Shown here one piece after another: positions 26,945 to 36,561 of a DNA stretch of 64,000 nt. Origin of the DNA: Streptococcus mutans (lineage in GTDB: Bacteria; Bacillota; Bacilli; Lactobacillales; Streptococcaceae); NCBI RefSeq assembly GCF_006739205.1, contig NZ_AP019720.1, forward strand, positions 1,860,001-1,924,000, written 5' to 3'. The notes under the pieces were generated by a model, which worked only from the letters and a program-made list of their open reading frames with translations, searched no databases and had not been told where the DNA came from. A program made the position numbers and the translations under genes. Every line of letters begins with the position of its first letter. The first letter of the stretch is position 1.

Positions 26945-27391
26945 CTACTCTTTATTTTTTGTATCCAATAGAATCGTCACAGGGCCATCATTAGTAAGAG
27001 ATACCTGCATATCAGAGCCAAATATTCCTGTTTGAACAGGAACAAACTGAGCTAGCTCTTGGTTAAATTGATCATACAAATAACTGGCTAAATCCGCTTG
27101 CGCTGCTCCTGTGAAGGCCGGACGGTTCCCCTTTTTCGTATTAGCAAAGAGAGTAAATTGAGACACAGAAAGAACCTCCCCCTTAATGTCTCGAACGGAA
27201 AGGTTCATCTTCCCTTCTTCATCCGAAAAAATTCTCATATTAGTAATTTTCCGAACAGCATAAGTTAGGTCTTCTTGAACATCATCTGGACCTATCCCGA
27301 CTAATAAGACTAGGCCTTGGTTAATGGAAGCCCTGCTCTTACCTTCAACAGTCAGACTGGCTTTCATAACGCGTTGAATGACAATTTTCAT
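26945..27391 (-). CDS. dtd: D-aminoacyl-tRNA deacylase
   Basis: A 148-residue homodimeric editing enzyme that removes D-amino acids (and glycine) mischarged on tRNA. It starts [18 protein letters not shown], has the conserved [19 protein letters not shown] motif (about 77-95) and ends with the NDGPVTI motif that gives chirality selection. The ATG at 27391 fits the family start; a GTG two codons upstream directly abuts the relA stop. It is in an operon behind relA, the usual arrangement in streptococci. Confidence 0.95.
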   Translation of the reverse strand: MKIVIQRVMKASLTVEGKSRASINQGLVLLVGIGPDDVQEDLTYAVRKITNMRIFSDEEGKMNLSVRDIKGEVLSVSQFTLFANTKKGNRPAFTGAAQADLASYLYDQFNQELAQFVPVQTGIFGSDMQVSLTNDGPVTILLDTKNKE

Positions 27392-27397
27392 CAGCAC

Positions 27398-29620
27398 TTA
27401 CCCATTTGTCCTTTTAACAGAATAAACATCTGGAATGACCTTAATTTTATCAACAACAGCTGTTAAAACGGTTAAGTTAGGGATGCCAAAAGTCACATGG
27501 ATATTGGCAAATTTCATATCCTTAGTTGGCTGGGCATTGACCGTTGAGATATTCTTTGTTTGATTCGATAAGATTTGCAGAACATCATTTAAGAGACCGG
27601 CACGGTTGAGACCATAAATATCAATTTCTGCCATATATTCCTTGGTGGAATAATCATCTTCCCATTCGACATCAATCAAACGCTCTTCATAACCTTCTTG
27701 ACTCTTAATATTATGACAGTCAGCACGATGAATAGCAACGCCACGACCTTTGGTAATATAGCCTTCAATAGGATCGCCTGGGACAGGGTTACAGCACTTA
27801 GCAATCCGCATCAAGAGACCAGAAGAACCTTGGACAATAACACCGCCTTCACTTTTAACCTTAAGGACTTCTTTTTTATTGTCGTGCTTAACTTCACCGC
27901 CCTTCATAAGTTCCTCAGCCTCCGCTTTAGCTTTGGCACGTTCTTGTTCACGGCGTTCTTTTTCTGTCAATTTATTAAAGACGGTAACAGGCGACAATTC
28001 ACCAAAACCGACAGCCGCATAAAGAGCTCCTTCATTACGGTAGTTGAGACGATTCAAAACAGCCTCTATATGTTTTCTATCCAAATATTTATTGGCCACA
28101 TAGCCCTGCTCTTGAAAATAATCAACCAGCAAATCACGGCCTTTTGTGATAGAGAGTTCCTTATCTTGGTTTTTAAAAAATTGACGAATTTTATTACGAG
28201 CTTTATTGGTCTTAACAATATTAATCCAGTCACGGCTGGGACCAAAAGAATTGGAATTTGTGATGATTTCAACCACATCACCTGTTTTGAGCTTAGCTGT
28301 TAAAGGGACCATGCGACCATTAACTTTAGCGCCTGTTGCTTTTTCTCCAACCTGTGTATGAATGGCATAGGCAAAGTCAATAGGACCAGAATCCTTAGGC
28401 AATTCTTGAACAGCACCATTAGGTGTGAAAACATAAATACGCTCTGCAAAGATATCTTCTTTGACAGAATCAACAAAGTCAACCGCATTGCCATTGGAAG
28501 CGTCTTGCAACTCAACAAGTTCCTTAATCCAGTTCATTCCTAGAGCTGATTCTTGACTGTTAACCTTACCTTTGATTCCCTTTTTATAAGCCCAGTGAGC
28601 TGCTACCCCATATTCAGCCACTTGATGCATTTCATGCGTCCGAATTTGTACTTCAATTGGCCCTTTGGGTCCATAAACAGTTGTATGAATGGATTGGTAA
28701 CCATTTGCTTTAGGGTTAGCAATATAGTCCTTAAAACGACCGGGCATAGGACGCCAAAGCTCATGAATATAACCCAGCATGGCATAAACATCACTTTGTG
28801 TATCCAAAATACAACGAATAGCGATCAAATCATAAATTTGATCAAAACGTTTCTTCTTATCACGCATCTTCCGATAAATGGAATAAATGTGTTTGGGACG
28901 TCCGTAAATCTCACCATGTAAGCCCTGCTCTTCAGTATAAGCTTTAATTTTATCAACAATATCATCAACTAATGCTTCACGTTCACGACGCTTTTCGTTC
29001 ATTAAATGCGAAATTTTATAAAATTCAACTTCATTAAGATAACGAAAAGCTAAATCTTCTAATTCCCATTTGATGCGACTAATCCCCAGCCGATGCGCCA
29101 AGGGAGCATAAATTTCCATGGTTTCGCGTGAAATACGTTCTTGCTTATCCTTGCGTAAATGCCTCAGCGTCCGCATATTATGAAGACGGTCAGCTAATTT
29201 AACCAGAATGACACGAATATCTTTGGACATAGCCATCAACATCTTACGGTGATTTTCTGCTAGCTGCTCTTCATGCGATTTATACTCAACTTTCCCTAGC
29301 TTTGTGACACCATCAACAATATTCTTAACATCACTGCCAAATTTCGCTTCTAAATGATCTAAAGTTGCTTCGGTATCTTCAATGACATCATGCAAAAAGC
29401 CACAGGAAACTGTAATAGCATCCAAATGTAAGTCGGCTAAAATTCCTGCAACCTGAATAGGATGAATAATATAAGGTTCCCCTGACTTACGAAATTGACC
29501 GCTATGGCATTCCGTGGCATAATCTAAAGCTTTTTGAACAAAGGCAATATCTGCTTTATTCATATACATTGAGCAGATATCAATAACCTCTTGACCTGTT
29601 AAATTTGCATCTTTCGCCAT
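27398..29620 (-). CDS. relA: Bifunctional (p)ppGpp synthetase/hydrolase (Rel)
   Basis: A 740-residue RSH protein that makes and degrades the stringent-response alarmone. Domains in order: HD hydrolase (about 40-200, HD at 77-78 in GFLHDVIEDTEAT), synthetase (about 240-350, with KDYIANPKANGYQSIHT), TGS (about 395-455), helical and zinc-finger region with CCNPVPGDPIEG (about 600) and C-terminal ACT (about 665-740). Both catalytic centres look intact, as expected for the long bifunctional Rel of streptococci. It is cotranscribed with dtd (stop and next frame nearly touching). Confidence 0.95.
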   Translation of the reverse strand: MAKDANLTGQEVIDICSMYMNKADIAFVQKALDYATECHSGQFRKSGEPYIIHPIQVAGILADLHLDAITVSCGFLHDVIEDTEATLDHLEAKFGSDVKNIVDGVTKLGKVEYKSHEEQLAENHRKMLMAMSKDIRVILVKLADRLHNMRTLRHLRKDKQERISRETMEIYAPLAHRLGISRIKWELEDLAFRYLNEVEFYKISHLMNEKRREREALVDDIVDKIKAYTEEQGLHGEIYGRPKHIYSIYRKMRDKKKRFDQIYDLIAIRCILDTQSDVYAMLGYIHELWRPMPGRFKDYIANPKANGYQSIHTTVYGPKGPIEVQIRTHEMHQVAEYGVAAHWAYKKGIKGKVNSQESALGMNWIKELVELQDASNGNAVDFVDSVKEDIFAERIYVFTPNGAVQELPKDSGPIDFAYAIHTQVGEKATGAKVNGRMVPLTAKLKTGDVVEIITNSNSFGPSRDWINIVKTNKARNKIRQFFKNQDKELSITKGRDLLVDYFQEQGYVANKYLDRKHIEAVLNRLNYRNEGALYAAVGFGELSPVTVFNKLTEKERREQERAKAKAEAEELMKGGEVKHDNKKEVLKVKSEGGVIVQGSSGLLMRIAKCCNPVPGDPIEGYITKGRGVAIHRADCHNIKSQEGYEERLIDVEWEDDYSTKEYMAEIDIYGLNRAGLLNDVLQILSNQTKNISTVNAQPTKDMKFANIHVTFGIPNLTVLTAVVDKIKVIPDVYSVKRTNG

Positions 29621-29727
29621 CTTTTGCCTCTCTAAAAATATCTTATTCCTATTCTAACACTTTAGGTTAAAAAGAAAAAGGGAGAATACCTGATGATACG
29701 CTTAGCAGCTAAACTTTTAGTCGTCAA

Positions 29728-29766
29728 ATAAAAAAGCTCCTATCTTTGACAGATAAGGAGTCTTTG
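29728..29766 (-). terminator. Terminator after the EEP-family gene
   Basis: Stem CTCCTATCT/AGATAAGGAG with a 5-base loop and a T-run on the minus strand, right after the stop of the gene at 29768. Confidence 0.75.
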
Positions 29767-29767
29767 C

Positions 29768-30589
29768 TTATTTATTCAAATTTGCTTGGCAGGCTAAACC
29801 ACAGTGATCACTAATCATTGGGTAATGTTTCCCATCAAAAATAACTTCTGATTTTTCCACCTGCCAATCTGAACTTAGGAAAACATAATCAACTTTGAGG
29901 GCTTCTTGATTGCCTTGCCAACCATCAATTTCCTTTTGGATAGTGGCTTTGCCATAAGTAATTTTAGCTGACTGGTGGCTATCTTGTAACTTCAGTGAAC
30001 TTTTTAGAATTGCTTGATACCCTTCATTTTCATAAGGGTTGTTAAAATCCCCCATTAAAAGTAAGGGAAGCTTTAGGTTGGACAGTGCTCTTTCCAATTT
30101 GTTCCATTCTCCTTGAAACCCCTTGTTCCACCAAGACATATGAAGACTGACAATAGCGATATCCTCCTGATCAATTTTCGTTTTTCCTAAAAGAGCCCGT
30201 CTCGTATGGTAGTCATGCTCATCATCTACATCTGATATGAGGATCCCCTGACTGACAAGCGGTGTTTTGGATAAAATAGCTACGCCTTCTTGAAAACGAT
30301 CATAGCCGATATGATTATAAGCCCAAGACCAATAATAAACTCTCTCTTGTTCCAATAAAAAAGTCACCAATTGTAGAGCATAATTGTCCTTATGAATGGC
30401 TGGAGTTCCTGCCACCTGACAATAATTAGGCAAATCTTTAGCAGGTTCTGAATGCAAAAGCTGATTCACCTCTTGAACGCAAATAACATCATAATCATTT
30501 TCAAGAATTGTTTTTCCTAAAATCTCTAATTTCTTTTGTGGGTCTTCTTCCATCCAACTATGGCTATTGATTGTTAATAACTTAACCAT
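29768..30589 (-). CDS. Endonuclease/exonuclease/phosphatase (EEP) family protein
   Basis: A 273-residue cytoplasmic protein starting MVKLLTINSHSW; AAGGAGG 5 bases before this ATG makes it better than the start seven codons upstream. EEP fold residues are present: the Asn/Ser of the first strand (TINSHSW), Glu in VICVQEVNQ (about 40), the Asp-Asn pair in LMGDFNNP (about 185) and the SDHCGL His at the end (about 265). Members of this fold cut nucleic acids, sphingomyelin or inositol phosphates. No signal peptide is seen, so a nuclease or phosphatase inside the cell is likeliest. It lies between relA and the PTS gene with hairpins on both sides. Confidence 0.75.
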   Translation of the reverse strand: MVKLLTINSHSWMEEDPQKKLEILGKTILENDYDVICVQEVNQLLHSEPAKDLPNYCQVAGTPAIHKDNYALQLVTFLLEQERVYYWSWAYNHIGYDRFQEGVAILSKTPLVSQGILISDVDDEHDYHTRRALLGKTKIDQEDIAIVSLHMSWWNKGFQGEWNKLERALSNLKLPLLLMGDFNNPYENEGYQAILKSSLKLQDSHQSAKITYGKATIQKEIDGWQGNQEALKVDYVFLSSDWQVEKSEVIFDGKHYPMISDHCGLACQANLNK

Positions 30590-30611
30590 TGTTCCTCCTT
30601 TATCAATCAAG

Positions 30612-30673
30612 AAAAGGAGCGGAATCTAGAATCTCAAGCAAAGACTTTTTAGATTCTAGCCTACTCCTTTTTA
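30612..30673 (-). terminator. Terminator of the EIICBA PTS gene
   Basis: A long hairpin: outer arms AAAAGGAG/CTCCTTTT and inner arms around AATCTAGAATCT/AGATTCTAG, immediately after the stop, with T residues on the minus strand. Confidence 0.75.
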
Positions 30674-30679
30674 ATCTTT

Positions 30680-32869
30680 TTAAAGTTCTACTTTGGCGAC
30701 AACTGTTTTAGCAGCTTGTTGACCTGTTTTCTCAAGCGTTACAGACTTAAGTTCTGCTGTATTTGTAAAGGCAACAATAACAGTTGTTTCACGATCTGCA
30801 GATTTGATAGCTTCCAAATCAGCAACTAGAAGTAAGTCTCCTAATGCAACACGTTGGCCATCTTTCACCTTAGCAGAGAATGGAGCTCCATTAAGAGCAA
30901 CAGTATCTAAACCGACATGAACTAAAACTTCAAGTCCATCATCCGTTAAAAGACCAAGAGCATGTTTGGTTGGGAAGACACTAGTTACTAAACCAGCTAC
31001 TGGAGAGTAGATATTGCCATTTTCTGGCTCAACAGCGAAACCATCACCCATCATTTTTTGTGAGAAGACTGGGTCATGTACTTGTGTAATTGGAAGTACT
31101 TGACCATCTGCCACAGTTGCTACTTCTTCTGTAACTCCTTTGAAGCTGACATCTGCTGTCTTATCTTCTTCTGGAGCTGTAATATCTGTCTTAGGAATGT
31201 CCACTCCTGAATCTAATAAATCCTGAATATCAGATTTAAGGACATCTGCCTTAGGACCATAAACGGCTTGAACACCATTGCCTTTGACAATTAAGCCCAT
31301 AGCTCCTGCTTTTTTCCAAGCAGCTTCATCACCCACTTTAGCAACATCGGTCACAGTAATACGCAGGCGGGTCATACAAGCATCAACATCAGAGATATTT
31401 TCTTTACCACCTAAAAGATTGATAATTTTTACAATTTGTGAATTAGCATTTGCTGTTCCTGCATTACTATTTGAAGCTGTTTCGTCAGAAGCATCGTCAC
31501 CTGTATCATAATTGCCATTACGTCCTGAAGTTGCCAAATTAAACTTCTTAATCATAAAGTTGGTAATGAAGTACATAGCAACACCAAAGACAACTGAAAC
31601 AACGATAAAGTTGACAATATCCATAGCTAAACCGGCTTTGATAGCCATTGGCGTTCTCGTCAGAAACTCAATATTACCAAATGAATGCACACGAAGGTGA
31701 ATCAAATCGGCTGATGCAAAGGCCAAACCTTGAACAACAGCGTAAACAAGATAGAGCGGTAAAGCTGCAAACATAAACATGTATTCAAGTGGTTCTGTTA
31801 CCCCTGTTAAGAATACGGCAACAGCTGCTGAAAGGAACATCCCTTTATATTTTTCTTTTTTATCTGGGTCAACATTGCGGTACATCGCCAATGTAAGTCC
31901 CATAAGAATACCTGATGAACCAATCATTTGTCCTACCTTGAAACGAGCAGGAGTTACAGATGTTAACAAGTGATGGTATTGAGACATATGACCTGCACCT
32001 TTAAGATGGATAAGGTCTTGCACCCAAGCTAACCAAAGTGGATCTTGTCCAAGCACATGTTTTCCTGCTTGAGCACCTGTCAAGACAACATAAGTACCAC
32101 CGAGTTGGGTATAATTCATTGGAATCGTTAACATATGGTGTAAACCAAATGGCAACAGTAAACGTTCTAAAGTACCATAAAGGAATGGTGCAAGAAACGG
32201 TGCGGTATGTTGTGAAGAAGCAATCCACATACCAAAACCATTAATACCAGATTGTACAATTGGCCAAAATACAGAAAGAATTAAAGCAACAATTGTTGAA
32301 CGAACAATAACGACAAAAGGTACAAAGCGTTTTCCGTTAAAGAACGATAAAACATCTGGAAGTTTACGGAAATTATAATACTTGTTATAAGCTGTTGCGC
32401 CAACGAAACCAGAGATAATACCAACGAAAACTCCCATGTTCAAGGCAGGTTGGCCAAGTACATTGATAAAGTAATCAGCAACGTGCATCTTACCGCCAAA
32501 GATATTGTGCACATAACTTGTTTTATCCGCAATCATCTCAAGCGATATGCCATAAAAGTTACCAGTAATAAGGTTAATCAAAATAAAGGCAAGGGCTGCA
32601 GCGAAAGCTCCACCTGCACGTTCCTTAGCCCAGCTACCCCCGATAGCCACAGCAAATAAAATATGAAGGTTGTTGATAACACCCCAACCAATTTGGGCAA
32701 TGATATTAGCAACAGTCACTAAAAGGGTTGACTTAGGGTCAATCAAGGCTAATGAATTCCCAATAGAAACCATCAAACCTGCTGCAGGCATAACAGCAAT
32801 AACAACCATTAAACATTTTCCGAATTTTTGCCAAAATTCGAAGCTAAAAAGTTGTTTATAATTTTTCAT
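30680..32869 (-). CDS. malT: PTS glucose/maltose-family transporter, EIICBA
   Basis: A 729-residue permease. The ATG at 32869 follows GGGAGG by five bases; an earlier in-frame start is unlikely. Order: EIIC (about 1-430, about ten spans), Ser/Asn-rich linker, EIIB (about 470-550, phospho-Cys in DVDACMTRLRITV) and EIIA (about 590-729, His in GLEVLVHVGLDTV). It was annotated ptsG (glucose) in S. mutans and later studied there as a maltose PTS under the name malT; the sequence alone does not settle the sugar. A broken lacI-type regulator gene lies just upstream. Its promoter holds a perfect cre palindrome, so CcpA control is expected. Confidence 0.85.
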   Translation of the reverse strand: MKNYKQLFSFEFWQKFGKCLMVVIAVMPAAGLMVSIGNSLALIDPKSTLLVTVANIIAQIGWGVINNLHILFAVAIGGSWAKERAGGAFAAALAFILINLITGNFYGISLEMIADKTSYVHNIFGGKMHVADYFINVLGQPALNMGVFVGIISGFVGATAYNKYYNFRKLPDVLSFFNGKRFVPFVVIVRSTIVALILSVFWPIVQSGINGFGMWIASSQHTAPFLAPFLYGTLERLLLPFGLHHMLTIPMNYTQLGGTYVVLTGAQAGKHVLGQDPLWLAWVQDLIHLKGAGHMSQYHHLLTSVTPARFKVGQMIGSSGILMGLTLAMYRNVDPDKKEKYKGMFLSAAVAVFLTGVTEPLEYMFMFAALPLYLVYAVVQGLAFASADLIHLRVHSFGNIEFLTRTPMAIKAGLAMDIVNFIVVSVVFGVAMYFITNFMIKKFNLATSGRNGNYDTGDDASDETASNSNAGTANANSQIVKIINLLGGKENISDVDACMTRLRITVTDVAKVGDEAAWKKAGAMGLIVKGNGVQAVYGPKADVLKSDIQDLLDSGVDIPKTDITAPEEDKTADVSFKGVTEEVATVADGQVLPITQVHDPVFSQKMMGDGFAVEPENGNIYSPVAGLVTSVFPTKHALGLLTDDGLEVLVHVGLDTVALNGAPFSAKVKDGQRVALGDLLLVADLEAIKSADRETTVIVAFTNTAELKSVTLEKTGQQAAKTVVAKVEL

Positions 32870-32896
32870 TTTTACCTCCCAGCAAACATCTTTTTC

Positions 32897-32912
32897 ATGC
32901 AAACGTTTGCAT
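32897..32912. promoter_or_regulatory. Perfect palindromic cre site of the EIICBA gene
   Basis: ATGCAAACGTTTGCAT is a perfect 16-base palindrome and matches the cre consensus at all positions. It lies about 12 bases downstream of the -10 box, a position that would block transcription when CcpA is bound. Confidence 0.8.
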
Positions 32913-32923
32913 TTTATGGTTCT

Positions 32924-32951
32924 ATTATATCATGATTTTTTATTTTGTAAA
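32924..32951 (-). promoter_or_regulatory. Promoter of the EIICBA gene
   Basis: Minus-strand TTTACA (32946-32951), 16-base spacer, TATAAT (32924-32929). The cre palindrome follows it. Confidence 0.65.
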
Positions 32952-33095
32952 GAGCATTTTAAAAAAAATTTAAGAAAATAAACAAAAAAATAGGCAGTTG
33001 AAAATTCTAAAATGAATTAGCCATTTGAAGATATTAAAAAACACCTCAGAGAGATATAATGTTATTCATCACAACCACATTAGAAAAACTCTGAG

Positions 33096-33441
33096 ATGCA
33101 AAACCGTTATAGCTCAAAAGGAGGACACTTGACAATAACGGAACTTCAATTAATTGAAGGCTGGAAAAAGCAATGGTGCTATTGCCAAACTTTTAAGAAA
33201 GCTCTGCAAACGATTCATAACGAAATCAAACGTGGCTTAATCATACAACAAAGACGTAGCGGAAAGTTTGAAAAGATGTACCAAGCTGACAGCCGACTAT
33301 GCTCAACATCCCTACAACACTAACCGTAAGCAATCTGTAAAGCCTGTGACTTATGATAAAGAAACACAGGAGAAAATCAAATCCTGCATTACCTTAAGCA
33401 GAAGTTCTCTCCTGAAATGATTGTGAGAGCTAAATCTCTTG
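33096..33441 (+). pseudogene. IS30-family transposase remnant
   Basis: The first frame (33096-33323) reads MQNRYSSKGGHLTITELQLI and then KALQTIHNEIKRGLIIQQ, the N-terminal HTH of IS30-type transposases. A frameshift near 33290 moves the readable frame to NTNRKQSVKPVTYDKETQEKIKS, and another leads to KQKFSPEMIVRAKS. The DDE catalytic part is missing. The remnant runs directly into the broken lacI-type gene on the opposite strand, so the insertion probably removed that gene's 3' part. The whole unit is inactive. Confidence 0.8.
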
Positions 33442-33647
33442 ATTTTTACGAACAGGCAGAATAATTCCAACAATATTGGTTTGCTTTTTAACCACATTTG
33501 AGCGGAGTAATTAGGAGAATAATTAAGTTCTTTCATTGCCTGACGCACGCGCTCCTTTGTTGTCTGACTAATCATGTCATGTAAAGCACGGGATGTAGTA
33601 GAAGGTGAAATTCCTGCTAATTTAGCAACATTTTTTATTGCAGCCAT
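33441..33647 (-). pseudogene. LacI-family regulator, N-terminal fragment (MalR-like)
   Basis: The minus strand encodes MAAIKNVAKLAGISPSTTSR and RVRQAMKELNYSPNYSAQM, a typical LacI-family helix-turn-helix with hinge. One base is missing shortly after SAQM: the next frame restores KKQTNIVGIILPVRKNQEI, the start of the effector domain. It then ends at the IS30 remnant. Only about 70 of ~330 codons remain, so no working regulator is made, though a lone DNA-binding domain could be. Next to the maltose/glucose PTS gene, a MalR-like former role is plausible inference. Confidence 0.75.
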
Positions 33648-33708
33648 TATAATTTTCATTCTATTTAACTTTACCCTTGAGGATACTATAACAGATAGCA
33701 ATTCCTAC

Positions 33709-34452
33709 TTATTTTGCTAATTCCAGAACATAACTAATACTGCTTAAAGCAAACAACGGAGCTGTTTCTGTTCGCATGATGCGGGGACCTAGTCCAACTT
33801 TAACAGCCCCAGCTTTCTCAAAGGCTGCTATCTCCGCTGGTGAAAGGCCGCCTTCCGGACCGAAAATGAAAAGAATTTGCTGGTCTGCGCTCAGTTGTGC
33901 TAGTTCACGCGCCAGAGCTGCGCTTTCACCGATTTTAGCAGATTCTTCATAGGCAACGAAGATTTTATTAAATACGGCCAACTGAGTCAGAAAGTCAGAC
34001 TTTTTCTCAAAAAATTTGACTTGCGGAATGATATTGCGTTTGGACTGTTCAGCCGCTCCTTGGGCAATCTTAGTCAGCTTATCGGCTTTTTTGAGCAATT
34101 TTTTACTATCCCATTTAACGACAGACCAATCAGCTGGAAAGGCCCAGAGAGCATACGCACCCAGCTCAGTCGTCTTTTGGGCAAGAAATTCCAATTTATC
34201 TCCTTTGGGGAATCCTGAAGCGATAACGACTTGGACAGGTAATTCCACATTGTCAGATAGCTCATCTACAATTTCAAAAGTGTGTTCTTGGACATTGGTC
34301 ACACGCGCCAAACGTTTGATCCCATCATCAAAAACCAGCACCACTTCGTCATCCTCAGTCAAGCGCATGACATTAAACATATGCTTGATAGTATCCTTAT
34401 CGGTAATCGTGACCAGCTTGTCAGCTTTGCCATTTACAAAATACTGCTGCAT
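33709..34452 (-). CDS. rsmE: 16S rRNA (uracil-1498-N3)-methyltransferase
   Basis: A 247-residue SPOUT-class methyltransferase with an N-terminal PUA-like domain (MQQYFVNGKADKL...) and the C-terminal knot motif IFGPEGGLSPAEI (about 190-202) and LGPRIMRTETAPLFAL (about 220-235) that bind AdoMet. It methylates U1498 in helix 44 of 16S rRNA. Its ATG follows the prmA stop with no gap (TAAATG), so the two translation-modification genes are coupled. Confidence 0.94.
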   Translation of the reverse strand: MQQYFVNGKADKLVTITDKDTIKHMFNVMRLTEDDEVVLVFDDGIKRLARVTNVQEHTFEIVDELSDNVELPVQVVIASGFPKGDKLEFLAQKTTELGAYALWAFPADWSVVKWDSKKLLKKADKLTKIAQGAAEQSKRNIIPQVKFFEKKSDFLTQLAVFNKIFVAYEESAKIGESAALARELAQLSADQQILFIFGPEGGLSPAEIAAFEKAGAVKVGLGPRIMRTETAPLFALSSISYVLELAK

Positions 34453-35406
34453 TTATCCTCCAATCACGCCTGAAATAGCATCGGTTTTCTTGAAGACAAG
34501 GGCATTCCATTCGCCTTGAATCATGTGGGTTTCAAGGAAAAAGCCTGCGCTGTGAGCCGCTTCAAGAACCATATCTAATTTTTCTGAAATAATACCGGAC
34601 ATGATGAGATAACCCTCGTCCTTAACAAGACGATAGGCATCATCCGTCAGATTGACCAGTATATCTGCCAAAATGTTAGCTACAATAACGTCCGCTTCAA
34701 TCGCAACACCCTTGAGTAGATCACCCGCTGTCACATGAATGTTTTCAGTCCCAACATTGAGATCAATATTTTCTTGAGCCACGCACACCGCTACATCATC
34801 TAAGTCGTAAGCGAAGATCTCCTTGGCACCCAGAAGTGAGCTAGCAACGGAAAGTACCCCACTTCCAGTACCGACATCAATAACCGTTTCGCCACCTCGC
34901 AAGACTTGCTCCAAAGCAAAGAGGCTCATCTTTGTTGTCGGATGGGTACCTGTGCCGAAAGCCATGCCGGGGTCAAGTTTGATGATTTTCTCACCTGCTT
35001 GGGCTTCATAATCAGTCCAGCTTGGCACAATAGTCAAGTCATGGGTGATACGAGTAGGTTCGTAGTACTTCTTCCAATTCTCTGCCCAATCTTCTTCAAC
35101 CAGCTCTTGTGTTGATAACTGAACAGCACCCGTCTGCAAACCAAAATCGGTTAATTCTGCTAAGCGCTCATTGACCTGTGCGGTAATGACTGTCATATCA
35201 GCAGATTCAGGATAGTAGGCAGTAATGGTAACCATTTCCACTTGTTCCACCTCTGGAAAAACTTCGCCATACTTACCAACCTTACCAAGGTAGTCCGCAC
35301 TATCATCAATGGCCACACCCTGACTGCCATATTCGATTAAAATATTGGAGGCCGCTTCTTCTGCCTCACGATTGACTGTGATGGTTAATTCTTGCCATTT
35401 GTCCAT
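34453..35406 (-). CDS. prmA: Ribosomal protein L11 methyltransferase
   Basis: A 317-residue AdoMet enzyme that trimethylates L11. Starting at [19 protein letters not shown] gives the usual family length; an upstream in-frame extension of 18 codons is Lys-rich and unlike PrmA. An AAGGAAAA site precedes this ATG. The methyltransferase motif I is [13 protein letters not shown] (about 180-192) and motif [14 protein letters not shown] (about 245). It forms an operon with rsmE. Confidence 0.94.
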   Translation of the reverse strand: MDKWQELTITVNREAEEAASNILIEYGSQGVAIDDSADYLGKVGKYGEVFPEVEQVEMVTITAYYPESADMTVITAQVNERLAELTDFGLQTGAVQLSTQELVEEDWAENWKKYYEPTRITHDLTIVPSWTDYEAQAGEKIIKLDPGMAFGTGTHPTTKMSLFALEQVLRGGETVIDVGTGSGVLSVASSLLGAKEIFAYDLDDVAVCVAQENIDLNVGTENIHVTAGDLLKGVAIEADVIVANILADILVNLTDDAYRLVKDEGYLIMSGIISEKLDMVLEAAHSAGFFLETHMIQGEWNALVFKKTDAISGVIGG

Positions 35407-35634
35407 TTTGTTTTTCCTTTTTTTCTTTTTGATAGTTGCTTTAGACGATGAGGAACACAAAACGATTATCGGTGTAAGCTAAACTATTATCTAAAAAATT
35501 CACCATAAATGAGTAATAACTTTGTATGCAAACTTTGAACAATCGCCTTAGACGTGTAATTTTGAATGTGCCTCTAATACTTTGATCTTTTAGTTATCTA
35601 ACAATCTCTTTTTGCCAACTATGCTACACCATTA

Positions 35635-35931
35635 TCACGAGCATTTTTGTCTTCTTCTCACCAAACGCAGCCAGACTTCTTCGATCATTAAAGCAACGAA
35701 AGCAAAGAAGCTACAAAGAGTTCCAATGTTGGAACCAATTGCTGTTCCTGCATAAATCTTATCATTTAGTACAATGTCATACAGTGGCAGACCTAAAAAG
35801 GTTACAGTATAGGATTTTACCGAGATCGCATTGGCGTGGTAATAACCAATAAAAATCAAGATACTAACAAAAAGACAGCCAATAATAAACCCTAAAACAA
35901 GGGCATAAAAACGTTTCAAATTTTTCTTCAT
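35635..35931 (-). CDS. Small membrane protein of unknown function
   Basis: A 98-residue protein with two hydrophobic segments (about 8-30 and 65-84), a positively charged N-terminus (MKKNLKRF) and a basic tail (RLVRRRQKCS). The start has AGGAGAG nearby. It follows the DUF3013 gene by 12 bases on the same strand, so they are probably cotranscribed. I do not recognise a family. The 228 bases between it and prmA show no gene. Confidence 0.7.
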   Translation of the reverse strand: MKKNLKRFYALVLGFIIGCLFVSILIFIGYYHANAISVKSYTVTFLGLPLYDIVLNDKIYAGTAIGSNIGTLCSFFAFVALMIEEVWLRLVRRRQKCS

Positions 35932-35943
35932 ATTGCTCTCCTA

Positions 35944-36414
35944 TCAATACCTCGGATACCCGTAATACTCTGTTTCTTCCAACTCTGCTCTACCATTGTC
36001 AAAGGTTTCAGTGTCCCACTCAAGGCTAAAGTCGGTGGCAGTCTCGTCGGTCAGGAAATCCATGAGGTCATCAAGACCTTGGATTGCTACATCATTGAGG
36101 GTTTGGGCAAAATAGGCTAAGTACTCACGCGACAGCCCCTTCTTGGGATCATAAGGAACAGTTACCAGATAGTCATCTGCATCAAACTTAGACTTGGCAG
36201 GATTGTAAAACAGCACATAGTCCTCAAAAATGATGTCCTCATTGCTCACCTCGCCCTTGTCATCAATGGTTTCCACGCTGTCAGCGTTCTGAACCTCCAG
36301 CACAAAGCTCAACTCCACTGCATGATTTTTCTTATTCCAATCTAGAGCATAGTCGTAATGAAAATGCTTATCCATTTCTTCTTTCAACACTGATAAAAAA
36401 CCATACTTGGACAT
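35944..36414 (-). CDS. DUF3013 family protein
   Basis: A 156-residue acidic cytoplasmic protein starting MSKYGFLSVLKEEMDKHFHY. An AGGTAGG lies about six bases before this ATG and abuts the in-frame ATG two codons earlier, so the second ATG is preferred. It contains the blocks NHAVELSFVLEVQNAD and DYVLFYNPAKSKFD and ends in an acidic segment. It resembles the streptococcal DUF3013 family, of unknown function. It is first of a two-gene unit with the small membrane protein. Confidence 0.7.
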   Translation of the reverse strand: MSKYGFLSVLKEEMDKHFHYDYALDWNKKNHAVELSFVLEVQNADSVETIDDKGEVSNEDIIFEDYVLFYNPAKSKFDADDYLVTVPYDPKKGLSREYLAYFAQTLNDVAIQGLDDLMDFLTDETATDFSLEWDTETFDNGRAELEETEYYGYPRY

Positions 36415-36561
36415 AATCATCCTACCTAAAATCTTTTTCTTCTATTATAGCATTTTCATCGCAAGGCGACGAGTCATCTTGTCACAATGTACATGCCTGT
36501 TAGCAAACTTTTACCAAATTTGTGTTACAATAACCTTAACAGACTTAGAGGAGCAAAGAAA

